Assembly (NCBI GenBank): GCA_963932145.1
Contig: OZ010581.1
Coordinates: forward strand, 87,078,787 to 87,142,786
Origin: Acanthosepion lycidas
Lineage: Eukaryota > Mollusca > Cephalopoda > Sepiida > Sepiidae
Reading direction: 5' to 3'
DNA length: 64,000 nt
Shown: in pieces, positions 36,891-47,099 of the stretch
How the letters are laid out: each line of letters opens with the position of its first letter
Numbering within the stretch: position 1 is the stretch's first letter
The notes under the pieces: generated by a model
What the model was told of the DNA's origin: nothing
Databases searched by the model: none
What the model saw: only the letters and a program-made list of their open reading frames with translations
Made by a program: the position numbers and the translations under genes

Positions 36891-37754
36891 GGGTTATTCA
36901 AAAAGAATGAACCGATTTCATTACACAATATTTTAATAAGGAAAAGCAGTAGAAAACTCCAGACAAGTAACAAGTATTCCACTCACAATCAATTTTTATC
37001 TCCTGTCTTACAAGCGTTTACTGTGGCCACGACCTGCAGCACGGGCAACATCAATGCGATTAGAGAATGCTTCCCAGACGCGTATCAGCATATCACGATC
37101 AACTGAGTTCCTCGCTGTTGTTATTCGATTTTTAAGGTCATCAAGGTTAGTGGGTAGCGGTGGAAAATATCCCCACAAGAGAAAAAAACACACACATACG
37201 GTGAGTTCTGGGGATGTCGCTGGCCAAGGACAAAGAGCAAGGTATTGGTAAGTGCCTGAACGAGGCCTAGTCCATAAAGTTTCAAATGTAGACCTCTTCT
37301 CAGCACATACAGTTAGTGTATTGAGTGCTCGGAAGTTCACGGCTAGCTCAATTTGTGGACTCCCGTGAACTCCCCTCAAACGCAGCATGCCTTCTAAATC
37401 TTGTGGTCGTCCTGGACTTTTCCCTTGAAACAGACACTCACACTTTTGAAATTGTTTAAACCACCATCGAATGTTCTTAGGAGAGGGTGGATTAATGTCG
37501 AATTGCCTTCGAAAAGCACGCTAAACCTCGGCAACCATATTTGTTTTCGCGAACTCGAGAATGCGGAACGCTTTTGCTGAAGACTCGCCATTCCGAGGGT
37601 AAACAAACAACTGAATGTTGCTGGATATATGAAACGACTACAGCGCTCATGTAACAGCCATTCAAAACTTAGAAAATTCTCTTTCAAATGGTCACTGATG
37701 TTTGAGAACTGAAGCAATGCGTCATGAAATCGTTTAATTCTTTTTTAATAACTC

Positions 37755-37756
<2 letters not shown>
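36891..37756 (-). mobile_element. Tc1/mariner-superfamily transposon with both ends, internally deleted
   Basis: The 36-base ends 36891-36926 (GGGTTATTCAAAAAGAATGA...) and 37721-37756 (in reverse complement GAGTTATTAAAAAAGAATTA...) agree at 30 positions. Inside, the minus strand gives MASLQQK and AFCILEFAKT-like, VxRAFRRQFDINPPSPK, NIRWWFKQFQK, SVSVCFKGKxxGRPQD (the DNA-binding part), then RGVHGSPQIELAVNFRALNT, and after a jump PATSPELTVCVCFFLLWGYF, PPLPTNLDDLKNRI and FSNRIDVARAAGRGH. The C-terminal SPDLTPCDFFLWGY-type box is kept, but the stretch that normally holds the first two catalytic acids is missing. So it is an 866-bp deletion derivative that could only have moved with help from a whole copy. 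Confidence 0.88.
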
Positions 37757-37842
<86 letters not shown>

Positions 37843-37892
37843 AATGTGTGTGTGTGTGTTACCGTTGATATATATATATATATATTTTTTTT
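37757..37892. repeat. (TC)n, (TA)n, (TATG)/(TG)n compound microsatellite
   Basis: TC units run into a long TA run, then TATG and TG units, a short unique part and another TA run at 37869-37886. Confidence 0.95.
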
Positions 37893-38140
37893 ACAAACAA
37901 AAATTTGGATCATTAATGTGTTTGCCGCTTAGTGGAGTGATGACATATATCTTCTTAGATTTTCTTGAATCATGTCCTTATCAATATATTTTACCCGAGC
38001 AATCAACATTCTTCCGATATATTGATGATGCTCTATTAATATATCATCGTGATACTGATTTATCTGACCTAATAGATAATCTAATTGAAGTCAAACATAC
38101 AATAGAATTTACATTCGATATTGCAGAATGTGTTAAATAA
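37893..38140 (+). mobile_element. Penelope-like RT fragment (another subfamily)
   Basis: The plus strand reads FGSLMCLPLSGVMTYIFLDF, LESCPYQYILP, then the RT catalytic motif FRYIDDALLIYH near 38010-38045 and LIDNLIEVKHTIEFTFDIAE. The GxPLSGVMxNIFLxxLE and RYIDDxL patterns are those of Penelope-like RTs. It begins straight after a (TA)n run, as does the copy at 53.9-56.3 kb. Only about 80 residues remain, so it is a fossil fragment. Confidence 0.82.
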
Positions 38141-40190
38141 TAGTTTAGCAGACAATTATTTTTAGGAGAAGTTTATCTCGGCGCCGACCTCCGGAGGCTG
38201 ACATTCGGTGTCAGATGTGAGTCATAATAGGAAAGTCGATTTTGATTGGCTGAGCTAGCATGGGAAAGATAGATAGGCGAAAAGTTTCAGCGTGTTGCTT
38301 CTAGCACATCAAACGATGTAGACGGGTTCTATTTCGTGCCTGAAACGGTTCCCCAGTGAGCGGGGGGACTCACACTGGATATGTACATGTCGATATGAGT
38401 AATAAAAATAGTTTTGCATTGTCTTTCATTGCTGAACCAAAACAATTAGTTATTGATGCAACATATTACTGAATTGGCGTTGTTGACCAGGACCTTCCAG
38501 TATGGGGAGGGGCGCAGAATGAGAGTTATGACGTGGAAAAGTTCAGAGAATATGTTCGGAGAGAAGACTCAACAAAGAGAAAAAAAAATTAAAAAAATGT
38601 AATCATAAGGACAAAATTGCTTTAAGTACGATGATATTACTATGTCCCACTGCTATTTCACACACACACACACGTACACACACATCTAAACAACAAACCA
38701 AAATAAGTAATGATGAAAAAGTCTAGCAGTAAGAAAAGTAAAAAGTGTAAGCGGACTGGTTTTATCGCATGTGTTAGCGAACAGGTTTTGCTGGACAGAA
38801 AAGCATAAAGTCATAAAAAAAGACGAATAGGAAAAAAGAACAAAAGGACACAGTATGAACAGTGAACAACTCACATTCAAGGACCCACACTGATGAGACA
38901 ATGTCAACATTTGCGAAACATTTTAGTGAGATTTTTCTTGTTTTATTTTGTCTTTTTACAAATGTTTTCATCTAAGAGGCGTGTATGTGACCTTTTTCCT
39001 TCATTGGTTGAAGAATTAAGTTATTAATTTTCGGAGTTTTTTTGCAGAAAATTAAATTAATTGTTTGTACGAATAAGTAGATGTGGCTTGTATAGTTTCG
39101 GATTTCTGAATGTATTTGGGTCTGTATCCTGATGGGGAAATTGTCACACCTGGCTATGTAGATAGGAAAACCGGACAATGTTGAGAGTAAATGGGAGCTG
39201 TAATCTGTGAAGTATTTATAGGGGATGAATATTACACTAGGATGCTCCCTGGAGCCGAGGAATGGCTCTTACAACCAAAAGGAATTGACCAGGTGGATTG
39301 TGGGATGTCATGTCGCTATTACGACTAAGGGAAGAAACCCCTTGTAACCACGATAAAGCCAGTAATAGATTAGGAGGTTAGGAGGTGCTGAGCTGGTATG
39401 ATTGTTTTCATCATGTGTGGGGCCAGGAGCAGAAAGAATTGAGATGATGTGAGTTGAGTTTGATACACAGAGGCAGATGGTTAATAATAGTAAATATAGA
39501 AAATTAATGGTGGTAAATTTGTGAAGATTTTTTCAAGTAAATTTGGTAATACGCAAATAACAAAGTAATTAATTAGTTGTGGTTGAATAAATTGACAGTG
39601 TGTACTCTGTCACTGTGAGTGAGAAATAAATATAGATCATAATATATTCAAAGTATAAAATTTAGGGCGTGGCTCAGTTATGGGATTGGTTGATGCTATG
39701 GGGTGACTTTTGTGTGATTTTTGGAACAGTATTTTTTTTCTGTGAATTGTATGTTCATTTCGTGCCGTCTCCGGTGAAGAGGCAAGAAATTTTGTTCTCC
39801 CCAGGAATATTAGATTTCAGAAGAGGTACCTGCTGGTCTGGAAGGAGTCACTGGGGAGGGCAAAATTTTCTGTTGGGGTGATTTGTATCGTCTGAGGGGC
39901 TGAACTTGGGACACGGAATCTGATAACTAAGAATGGACAAATGATAGTCCAGTATTCTTTTTTTTTGTTTTAAAAAATGTTTGTGAAGCATGGAAATTCC
40001 TCAGCGTTTTATTGTTTATGTTCATTCTTTTGCAGGAATGGTATATATGCATGCTGGAGTGTCACGTGGCTGAGGCCCAATGAAGAAAAATGTAAGGAAC
40101 ACGCCTTGCAGACCCGAAAGAGCAGAGGATATTTTAGAATAATATAGTTGAAATAACATACATACACACATATACATATATATGTATGTA
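38141..40190. other. No recognised gene; GC-richer pockets
   Basis: The pocket at 38165-38390 is GC-rich for this window (CTCGGCGCCGACCTCCGGAG). The stretch 39130-40110 is also less AT-rich, with GGGG-containing runs, and may belong to an element I do not know. No open frame carries a recognisable domain. A (CA)n run is at 38660-38690 and a TATG/TACA run at 40158-40193. Confidence 0.4.
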
Positions 40191-40192
40191 TA

Positions 40193-42360
40193 CTTCCATC
40201 TCAATAAGAAAGCACATTCTGTTTTTATGATCTTTGATCACTATGTCTAGGCGATTAGCTTTCAATGTCTATGTGTATGATAAAACCCCATTATTACAGG
40301 TCCTATATCTGTACCCAGGTCTGGTTGATGATCATACGAGTTTCATGCAGTTCCTTCTCGTAGAAGTTGCATATTGTCTAGTGCAGATGTTGACCCACTC
40401 TATCATATATTCAGTTAGTGCTAATACTGTGATACCTGACACATAATGATCACTTGTTTCTGGATATTTATCACAAAAACTGCATTTCGGATTTTTACAT
40501 TTTTCACTATGTGTGCTTAGTAATTTCGGTTTCACCTTTTAACCCCGCACTACGTAATCCCTAATGGGTACGGGGTTTGTCTACACCAGCATGTTTGGTA
40601 CGGAGAGAATATTGACCATGAAGAAGCTTATCTTGCCATCGTTTCTGCAACTGGAACATTGCATTTGGTTTTGCTTTCTTTTTTAGGTTTTTGGCGCTGC
40701 AGTTGGTATATTATATTTATTTACACTTCTTCAACCACTTGAAATTCTCTTTTGAATCAGTTGACTTCCTTTATTACTGAATAAAGTTCTTATTTTTTTC
40801 ATGTTCTCTGACACAGTCTTCTGTAGATTCCAGGTATCTTTGAAAATTGATTTTGTAGTTTTATAAGACAATTCTAGTAACACGGGGACAGTCAAAGTAT
40901 TTACAGCCGATATTTTGTTCGCTTTAGTTCCACTTTTGTATTTAACACCACACACACACACACACACACACTAATCTTACTTTCTTTTTCATTTGGGTAT
41001 GTTGTATTCCATATCCTTTGCTATCTCCTGAGTATTTATAAGCTTTTTCTTGTTCCAGATCCCAAATTTTGTGACAAAAAATATAGATAAATTGAATGTT
41101 TCTGTAATTCTTCCTTTCTTTAATGTTGATTTTGCCATTAATATAATCCGAAATCCATCCGATATAATCTCTGAAACATTTTATATTGAAGATACTCTTC
41201 AACTCTCATTTTCGTCTTTGGCAAATAGTTAGATAGCATCCATGTAGAATAGGTGATAAAACCCTTTATTTTAAAATTTGTATGCATAGTTATTGCTGTT
41301 TGTTTTATGCGAAAAAAGGATTAAAGACAGACAAAACAGATGGGGCGACATGAAATCTCCTTGAAAGATTCATCGTAGGTTATTCAAACAGTTGGAAGTG
41401 GCTGTGCCTTTGGTGTGGTTTAGGTATAATGCGGTTTTCCAGGGTTTCATGATATATTTAAGGAAATGTATTATTACAGATGAGACTTTGTACATTTCCA
41501 AAACCTTAAGGATTCAAGAGTGGGACACACTATTAAAAATTTTACAGTAATCTATCCAAACTGTGCTGAGATTTCAACTTTTTTTCTGCAATTTTCCATG
41601 ATCATTTTATTTATTATTAATTCATCTTTGCAACCATATAAGCACTTCGACATCCCTTCTGTTCCAAGGAAGAATGCTGTTTTCATTGAGAAAAGAGTAA
41701 GTACAGTTCGTCAGGACAGACGTGATCAATTTATATGTTGTGGGCAGACATGTTATTGGCCTATCATTTCTTGTATAATCTGTTTGATAAGTTTTGGTAG
41801 GAGATACGTAATACCTTCAGTGGTCCATTCTCGGATTTCATTGGGGTTATTAATTAGCATTGGTAAATTGGCAAGAGTTTTATGGATTGATGCCAGATAA
41901 TAGTGCCATTCTTGTTCTCGTTTGATCCACTCTGCATTGGGATTATATTCCTTTGTTTTACTCCAAATATTCTCCCAAAATTTTTGCATTTCCACGATAG
42001 ACGGTGTATTTTTTTTACTTCTATAACTGTTTTCACAATTTCCCTGTAATACTGTGTCACATACGTTTAGAATAATTTTGTCGATAGAATCTACAACACT
42101 TTTCATACCATCTTGTTCTCTGTGTCTTTAATTGCAGTTTCTGTTTAAGTATTTATTTGATTGGTGGAATTTTATTTACTGCTTTAATTCTACATTTCTG
42201 CTTGATATTCCTGTTTTCGGTGAGGAAATATTTGAATTCCTTGATATCTCATCTATAATAGTATCGATCTTCCATCTGATTTACTCAATTTCTTGCTTTA
42301 ATTTTGTCCAGCATGTTGGTTCTTTTTCTTTGTTGTTTAATCTTTAATTTGTCATAAAAT
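40193..42360 (-). mobile_element. R4/Dong-like LINE, copy B
   Basis: Read on the minus strand from 42360: an N-terminal region with FWENIWSKTKEYNPNAEWIK (41995-41935) and NNPNEIREWTTEGITYLLPK near 41850-41790, much of the RT missing or decayed, YKYSGDSKGYGIQHTQMKKK near 41045-40980, an NTLTVPVL piece, a Cys-His motif CSFCDKYPETSDHYVSG near 40490-40440, and the start of the restriction-like endonuclease KANRLDIVIKDHKNRMCFL near 40260-40200 (RPDxxxxD-type core with Leu for Pro). The 3' end is cut at about 40193. A (CA)n array sits inside at 40947-40972. The 5' side abuts a short (ATT)n run. Confidence 0.85.
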
Positions 42361-42362
42361 TT

Positions 42363-42379
42363 CATTATTATTATTATTA
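42363..42379. repeat. Short (ATT)n array at the 5' border of LINE copy B
   Basis: Five ATT units lie directly upstream, in the sense of the LINE, of copy B. Confidence 0.8.
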
Positions 42380-42535
42380 ACAGTTAAGAGAAGAGTGCGA
42401 TTTAAGAAAAGATAAAGAAAAGAAAGAACTCAGTGTCTGACAATGTTAAAATATTTCAACAATGTATTACAAATTATATTTAAACATTTTTTCAAGTATA
42501 AAATATATAAATCTACAAAGAATTATAAGCCTTTT

Positions 42536-42795
42536 ACAAACGTTGCGTGTCTATGATTTAATATTGATTAGATGCAATAATTGTAGCACAAGGCCGAAAA
42601 AGAGGGTTATGGGTCAAGGTTGATCGACACTAACTATCTTATAACTAGCTAACCAGATTCACGACCCATTCATTCGTTACAATTTACTCATTTACCATAA
42701 GTATCGCCCGTCACCGTTCGCGCCTACATAAACCAACATACCTCACACAGACTGAAAAACACCATATAACTTAAAATTAAAATATTTACAAGTAT
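42536..42795. repeat. Diverged direct repeat flanking a Tx1-like LINE, copy 1
   Basis: This segment matches 45748-45985 in the same orientation: ACAAACGTTGCGTGTCTA, GATTCACGACCCATTCATT, GTTACAATTTACTCATT, ACCATAAG and CACACAGACTG all have partners there. A tandem pair and the Tx1-like LINE lie between the two copies. Confidence 0.8.
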
Positions 42796-42814
42796 ATAAA
42801 TGTTCTATCAATGT

Positions 42815-43430
42815 TATAAAATGATGAGGGGTGACGACCCCGAAAACAAAAAGATGTTAATAAGACACGTCCACTCCTTATAAATAAGAGTTGCTGCTCT
42901 ATTCTGTTTTCTCTAAGAGAGGGGGGTTAAAAAATTATGAGCATTAGAAATTTCAAAAACTAGACGAGATTGAAAGCGCAGGCCAAAACAAACTGGGGAG
43001 GTTGAGAATATCGACTTGGAGCTTAGGGAGAAGTCAGGCACAGGCCGGGAACGACACTTACTCACCTTAACTAGGTACCCTGTCTTAACCGCTTGTCTAC
43101 GATTTATTACTGATACAGTGTGTCATAAGGCCAATTTTATCAATGAAATAATGGGGGAGGAATAATGACCCCGAAAAAGAAGGAATGATGTTAATAGGAC
43201 TCGCCCACCCCACAAAAATAAGAGTGACCACTGTATTCTGTCTTCCAACAAAATCAAGAGGCTCTCTCGCTAAAGGAGAGGTAAAGAATAAAAAAATATG
43301 GGAAAAAGAAAATTTAAAAATGACCCAGTAGAGATGAAAAGGGAGGACCAAAACAAACTGGGGAGGTTGGAAATATCGATCTGGATCATAACAAACGCAG
43401 AAGCCGGGAACAGGACCGCAACAACACCTA
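42815..43430. repeat. Diverged tandem duplication, period about 325 bases
   Basis: The unit at 42822-43060 recurs at 43150-43400. Shared pieces include GACCCCGAAAA, TTAATA-GAC, CCAAAACAAACTGGGGAGG, AATATCGA and GCCGGGAAC. It lies 3' of the Tx1-like LINE in that element's sense and could be part of its 3' UTR. Confidence 0.8.
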
Positions 43431-43569
43431 CACACAATAACTATGTACACTTGGAAGGGTTCATCAGGAAACCGCCCCATTGTGACTTAGGGGGGCATAA
43501 AAAAGAAAATCAAGGCTAGCCACGCTCAGGAAAACCAGGCTTACAAAAGTTACCTACCTTTCGTTGAAA

Positions 43570-45735
43570 TCTGTTGATACCAACTGTTCAAACTGATCTT
43601 ATACTGAAAGAATCTGCTAAGATCCTAATGAGAATAGCGACTGCATCGCATGATTTCTTCCATTTGCGTCGTCCAAATTACCATTCGAGCCGTGATCAGC
43701 AGCGTCAGAAATGCCATTCGTATCACTCCAGAATACGGGAGCGAAAAATTGTCACACGTGTATGCGTGATCAATGTGGACGAGCTTTTCGGGAGCCATAC
43801 GAGCCGTCAAACTCGCGGACATAGTCCCAAAGGGGGCGCGGCCGAGGACAATAGCAGAAGGCGCGCAAAGCCATTTCCTCTAAGCCATGGTCCCATCGTT
43901 GACAGTTTGGCAAATCCACCAAGCATCATTTGAATGTCACGTCATTGAGAGATAGCCGACTCCGAACCAGTCACCAGGTAAGCAAAAACTCAAGGTTACT
44001 GATATAATCCGCAGATGGCGCCTAAGAGCGGAACTTGGACAAACTGAACTGGCTGCAGAGAGGATCCTTCACGACCTCCTCCACTAATTTCCGATACAAG
44101 ACTCGCCGAGACCGAGAAAGCCAGACCGAAACTCGAGGAGGAAATCCGACTGATCCTACTGGGCCTACGATTTTGTTCATTTCTCGAAACCGAAGTAATG
44201 ATGTAAGGGAATGCGGCCCTTACACTTCTCTTCAAAATCAGAATCCTCTCTCAACGCGTGGCGTAGGAAAGCCAACGTCGAGGCGTGTCGGTGACTCGCC
44301 AAGTGTGGTATTCACAGACCCCCATGACACGGATGTTGGGCACAGACATCTCTGTCGACATGATGCTTGCGACCACTCAACATGAGGGAGGAGAGCAAGC
44401 GCTCGATCGTCTTCTTACGTTATTTACAAAGAGGAACTACACCCAACCGGTAAAGGATGAGAGGAGAGACGTAAGTGGCGCACGCCTCAGCCCTCCACTT
44501 CAAGGAAACAACCTTCAGCGCCAAATCTCGACCGACGCGACGACCTTTGCTTGTACTTTAGCGCAATTTTTCTCCAGCTGGAGGCCGGGCCCGAACCAAC
44601 AAAAGGGCCCCGAAAAGTCGACGTCCTTCCAGGCACCTATCCGCAAGCCGGAAGAGTTGTCGCAGTTAGTCTTGGCCTCTCTGACCCTTTCGTACCGTTC
44701 AATCGCTTTCAGCACCACCTTATTGTCGATGCAGGACGACACGAAAGTGGACACGTCATCGGCGAATGTGGAAACCCTTGCTTGACCCACACCAGTGACA
44801 GCGATTCCTCATAGACCCGGACTGCACGCCCTGTCCTTCAGCCGGCAAAGTAGAGGCTCCAACGCCAAAGTGTAAAGTATGGGTGACAACGGGAAGCAGA
44901 ACCGGGGGGTCGTTACAGGAGGGCATTTCACCAGCAGAATGTTATCCTCTAGGATCGTGCGGATCAGATGCAGGTTTCTCTGAGTTGTTTGGCACTTCAC
45001 AGAACAAGTCTGCTCGGGTCCTAACAGAATCTCGTCAACTGACTGCAAACGCTCCGACAGGATCTTGACCATAATCTTAAACTCTTTGTTCAAGCAGAGT
45101 TATGGGCTTGTAGTTATCTAAATTCCGTCCAACACCCATGTCCATTTTTTTAACAGCGTGATCACACCCCTGGAGATCCAGTTGGGGAAACGGAAATCAA
45201 AATCGGAACAAAGATGTATGGCAGCCTCAAGTACAATTCAATAGGGTAAACCATCATGTCCCCCGCTCTCTTCAATGCTCTCTGTGATTTCACCCTCGCA
45301 GCCATCCGCTTCAGTCGGGGAAAGCCGATGAAAGGCAGTCGAATAGATGGAAAATTCCTCGTCAAAGATACCAGGCTCACAGCCAAACTGGCTCTTGAAA
45401 TTCCACCGAAACGCCTCGCACATGCCATCGGCTGAGCTCAGAGCACGATCCTCCCGGGTATCAAACCTCCCAAATGTAAGGATCGGAACCTTGACGGATC
45501 TCTTCCTTGTGCAGTTCTTCACCCATATTCACCATACATCTTGTTTAACTTATGCCTAACTATCTGATAGTTCTGGTAGTTCTCGCTAGCCGTACGCCGC
45601 AGAGACTATCTAGCTAGGTCTATCTCTAGGGGATCTCTTCCAACTACAGCCTGGGAAAGACTTTAAGAGCCTTCGCCATGTTAGCATTATCTAGTTCGAT
45701 TAGCTCCTTCACTGCCGAAGTTAGCCATTTGTTAA
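43570..45735 (-). mobile_element. Tx1-like LINE (L1/Tx1 group), second copy
   Basis: Minus-strand order: FGRFDTREDRALSSADGMCE and FRWNFKSQFGCEPG (45460-45360), LSPTEADGCEGEITES and GLPY (45320-45240), LNKEFKIMVKILSERLQS and GPEQTCSVK (45095-45000), FPLSPILYTLALEPLLCRL near 44890-44830, the intact catalytic box FADD near 44757-44768 (FADDVSTFVSS), GLRIGAWKD, WFGPGLQLEKN near 44590, and the C-terminal HIDHAYTCDNFSLPYSGV (43775-43720). The RT fingers/palm part between EQTCSVK and PLSPIL is shortened. It matches the copy at 7.7-12.2 kb in kind but is a different subfamily. No ORF1 or endonuclease is seen, so it is 5'-truncated. Confidence 0.87.
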
Positions 45736-45747
45736 AACGTTCATGAA

Positions 45748-45985
45748 AACAGAGACAAACGTTACGTGTCTAACATTTATTACTGTTACAGTAATTGTGG
45801 CACAAATCCGAAAAATTTGGGAGACTGGTCATCACCAGTTAATCGGATTCACGACCCATTCATTTGTTACAATATACTCATTCACCATAAGAATGTATCA
45901 ATCACCATTCGCTACTTCATACACCAAAATACTTCACACACACTGGGCAACTACTGGGGAAAAATATCCCATGAGTTAAATATCT
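45748..45985. repeat. Diverged direct repeat flanking a Tx1-like LINE, copy 2
   Basis: Partner of 42536-42795 in the same orientation. An A-rich run follows at 45990-46022. Read on the minus strand it carries GGGTCGTGAATCCGATT, distantly like a Pol III B box, but I see no A box. Confidence 0.78.
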
Positions 45986-46259
45986 TCTAATGAAAAAAAA
46001 AAAAATGAAAAAAACAAAAAAACGGCTGTACTAGTAAAGAACGTGTCAAAACGAATGAAACGCTTCCGGCGTGAAGGTATACAACTGAAACATGCTTAAT
46101 ATGATGGTGATCTTGTTAATTTTGAAATTTTCCGTTAGTTGACTAGTTACTAAAAGGAATTAATCAAACATTTTAGTATAAATCTTATAAAACTCTCCTG
46201 TCATTTTGTTCATTCTCCCGGGCCTAGAAGTTAACAATTTGTTTACGTAAGAATCCTCA

Positions 46260-46640
46260 TGCGTTTTAAGGTAAGGCTTCAAGAACATCAAAAAGCTGTA
46301 ACACGAGGGAAAGTGGAAAAATCAGGCGTGGCTGACCACATATGAAGAGAAAAGGGAAATCACCATCCTCTGTGGTTGAAATCATAGACAAAGAACATCA
46401 TTGGAAAATTCGTAAATCAGCACATATGCTAAGCCACAAAAATCTCTTGAGCCCACCAAGCATAGAAATGAATACAATATGGGAACCAGTAATAAGGAGT
46501 ACCAAAATAATAACAACTAAAATGGCAATATGAGCTCTGGTAAAAAACATGCAATGATAACAGCAAAAATTGCAATATAAGCACTGTTAAAAAGGTTGCT
46601 GAAAACATTAGGTTTATAATACCCAGAAATTCATGTACAG
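46260..46640 (+). mobile_element. Penelope-like element 3' end: GIY-YIG-type domain remnant and 3' UTR
   Basis: The plus strand reads EHQKAVTRGKVEKSGVADH near 46285-46340, then IIDKEHHWKIRKSAHMLSHK and NLLSPPSIEMNTIWEPVI (46390-46500). The KSGVADHxW and HHWKIRKxxEA patterns are the end of the GIY-YIG endonuclease of Penelope-like elements. It matches the end of the body at 32.2 kb. A non-coding stretch then leads directly into the terminal repeat at 46650. Broken; only the end is present. Confidence 0.82.
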
Positions 46641-46649
46641 ATGACATCA

Positions 46650-46935
46650 AGGACACATGGCACAGTGGATAAAGGCGTTAGTTAGATCCAGTGACAGGAC
46701 CCAAAAAGTGTGAGGGTTCAATAACTGGGAGAGAGAAATTAACAGGAGATAACTGATAACTGACATCCATTGGACATGGCACATGGAACTAGAACAGTCT
46801 ACCCCAGGAAGCGAAATAAAGGGTTCAGTTTGACATTCCAACTGCCTGAAGAAGACGAAGCGTACAACGACTGAAACGCTGTCATAAATATGGCAGCAAA
46901 GATGAGGATGATAGTAAATATAAATAGTGAATGAG
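46650..46935 (+). mobile_element. Penelope terminal repeat with tRNA-like head and hammerhead-like core
   Basis: This is the clearest unit in the window. Its head carries TGGCACAGTGGATAAAGGCG (A-box-like, 46658-46677) and GGTTCAATAAC (B-box-like, 46715-46725), spaced about 55 bases apart, as in tRNA-derived Pol III promoters. The middle holds GGCACATGGAACTAGAAC and CGAAATAAAGGG. The tail has CTGAAGA (46846-46852), a short stem, GAAAC (46873-46877) and TAAATATGGCAGCAAAGATG. Hammerhead motifs in Penelope-like elements are established; the tRNA-like head is my reading. It directly follows the element's endonuclease end, which shows that the unit belongs to the element. Confidence 0.78.
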
Positions 46936-47099
46936 TACAAACGATAATATTCTCTAAGTTTAGAATTATTTTTATGTTTGAGTAATTCGTTGCGTACCCT
47001 TGCTTTTTAAATTGCACTTTCATTAATTCAGGAATTAAATACTTTTTAATCAATTCATCCTCACTTATCTTAACCATACATAGCGGTTTAAAAAATAGT

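Noticed and set aside
43997-44385. Plus-strand open frames in 43.3-45.6 kb as genes
   Set aside because: They are shadows of the minus-strand Tx1-like LINE, whose higher GC content keeps opposite frames open.
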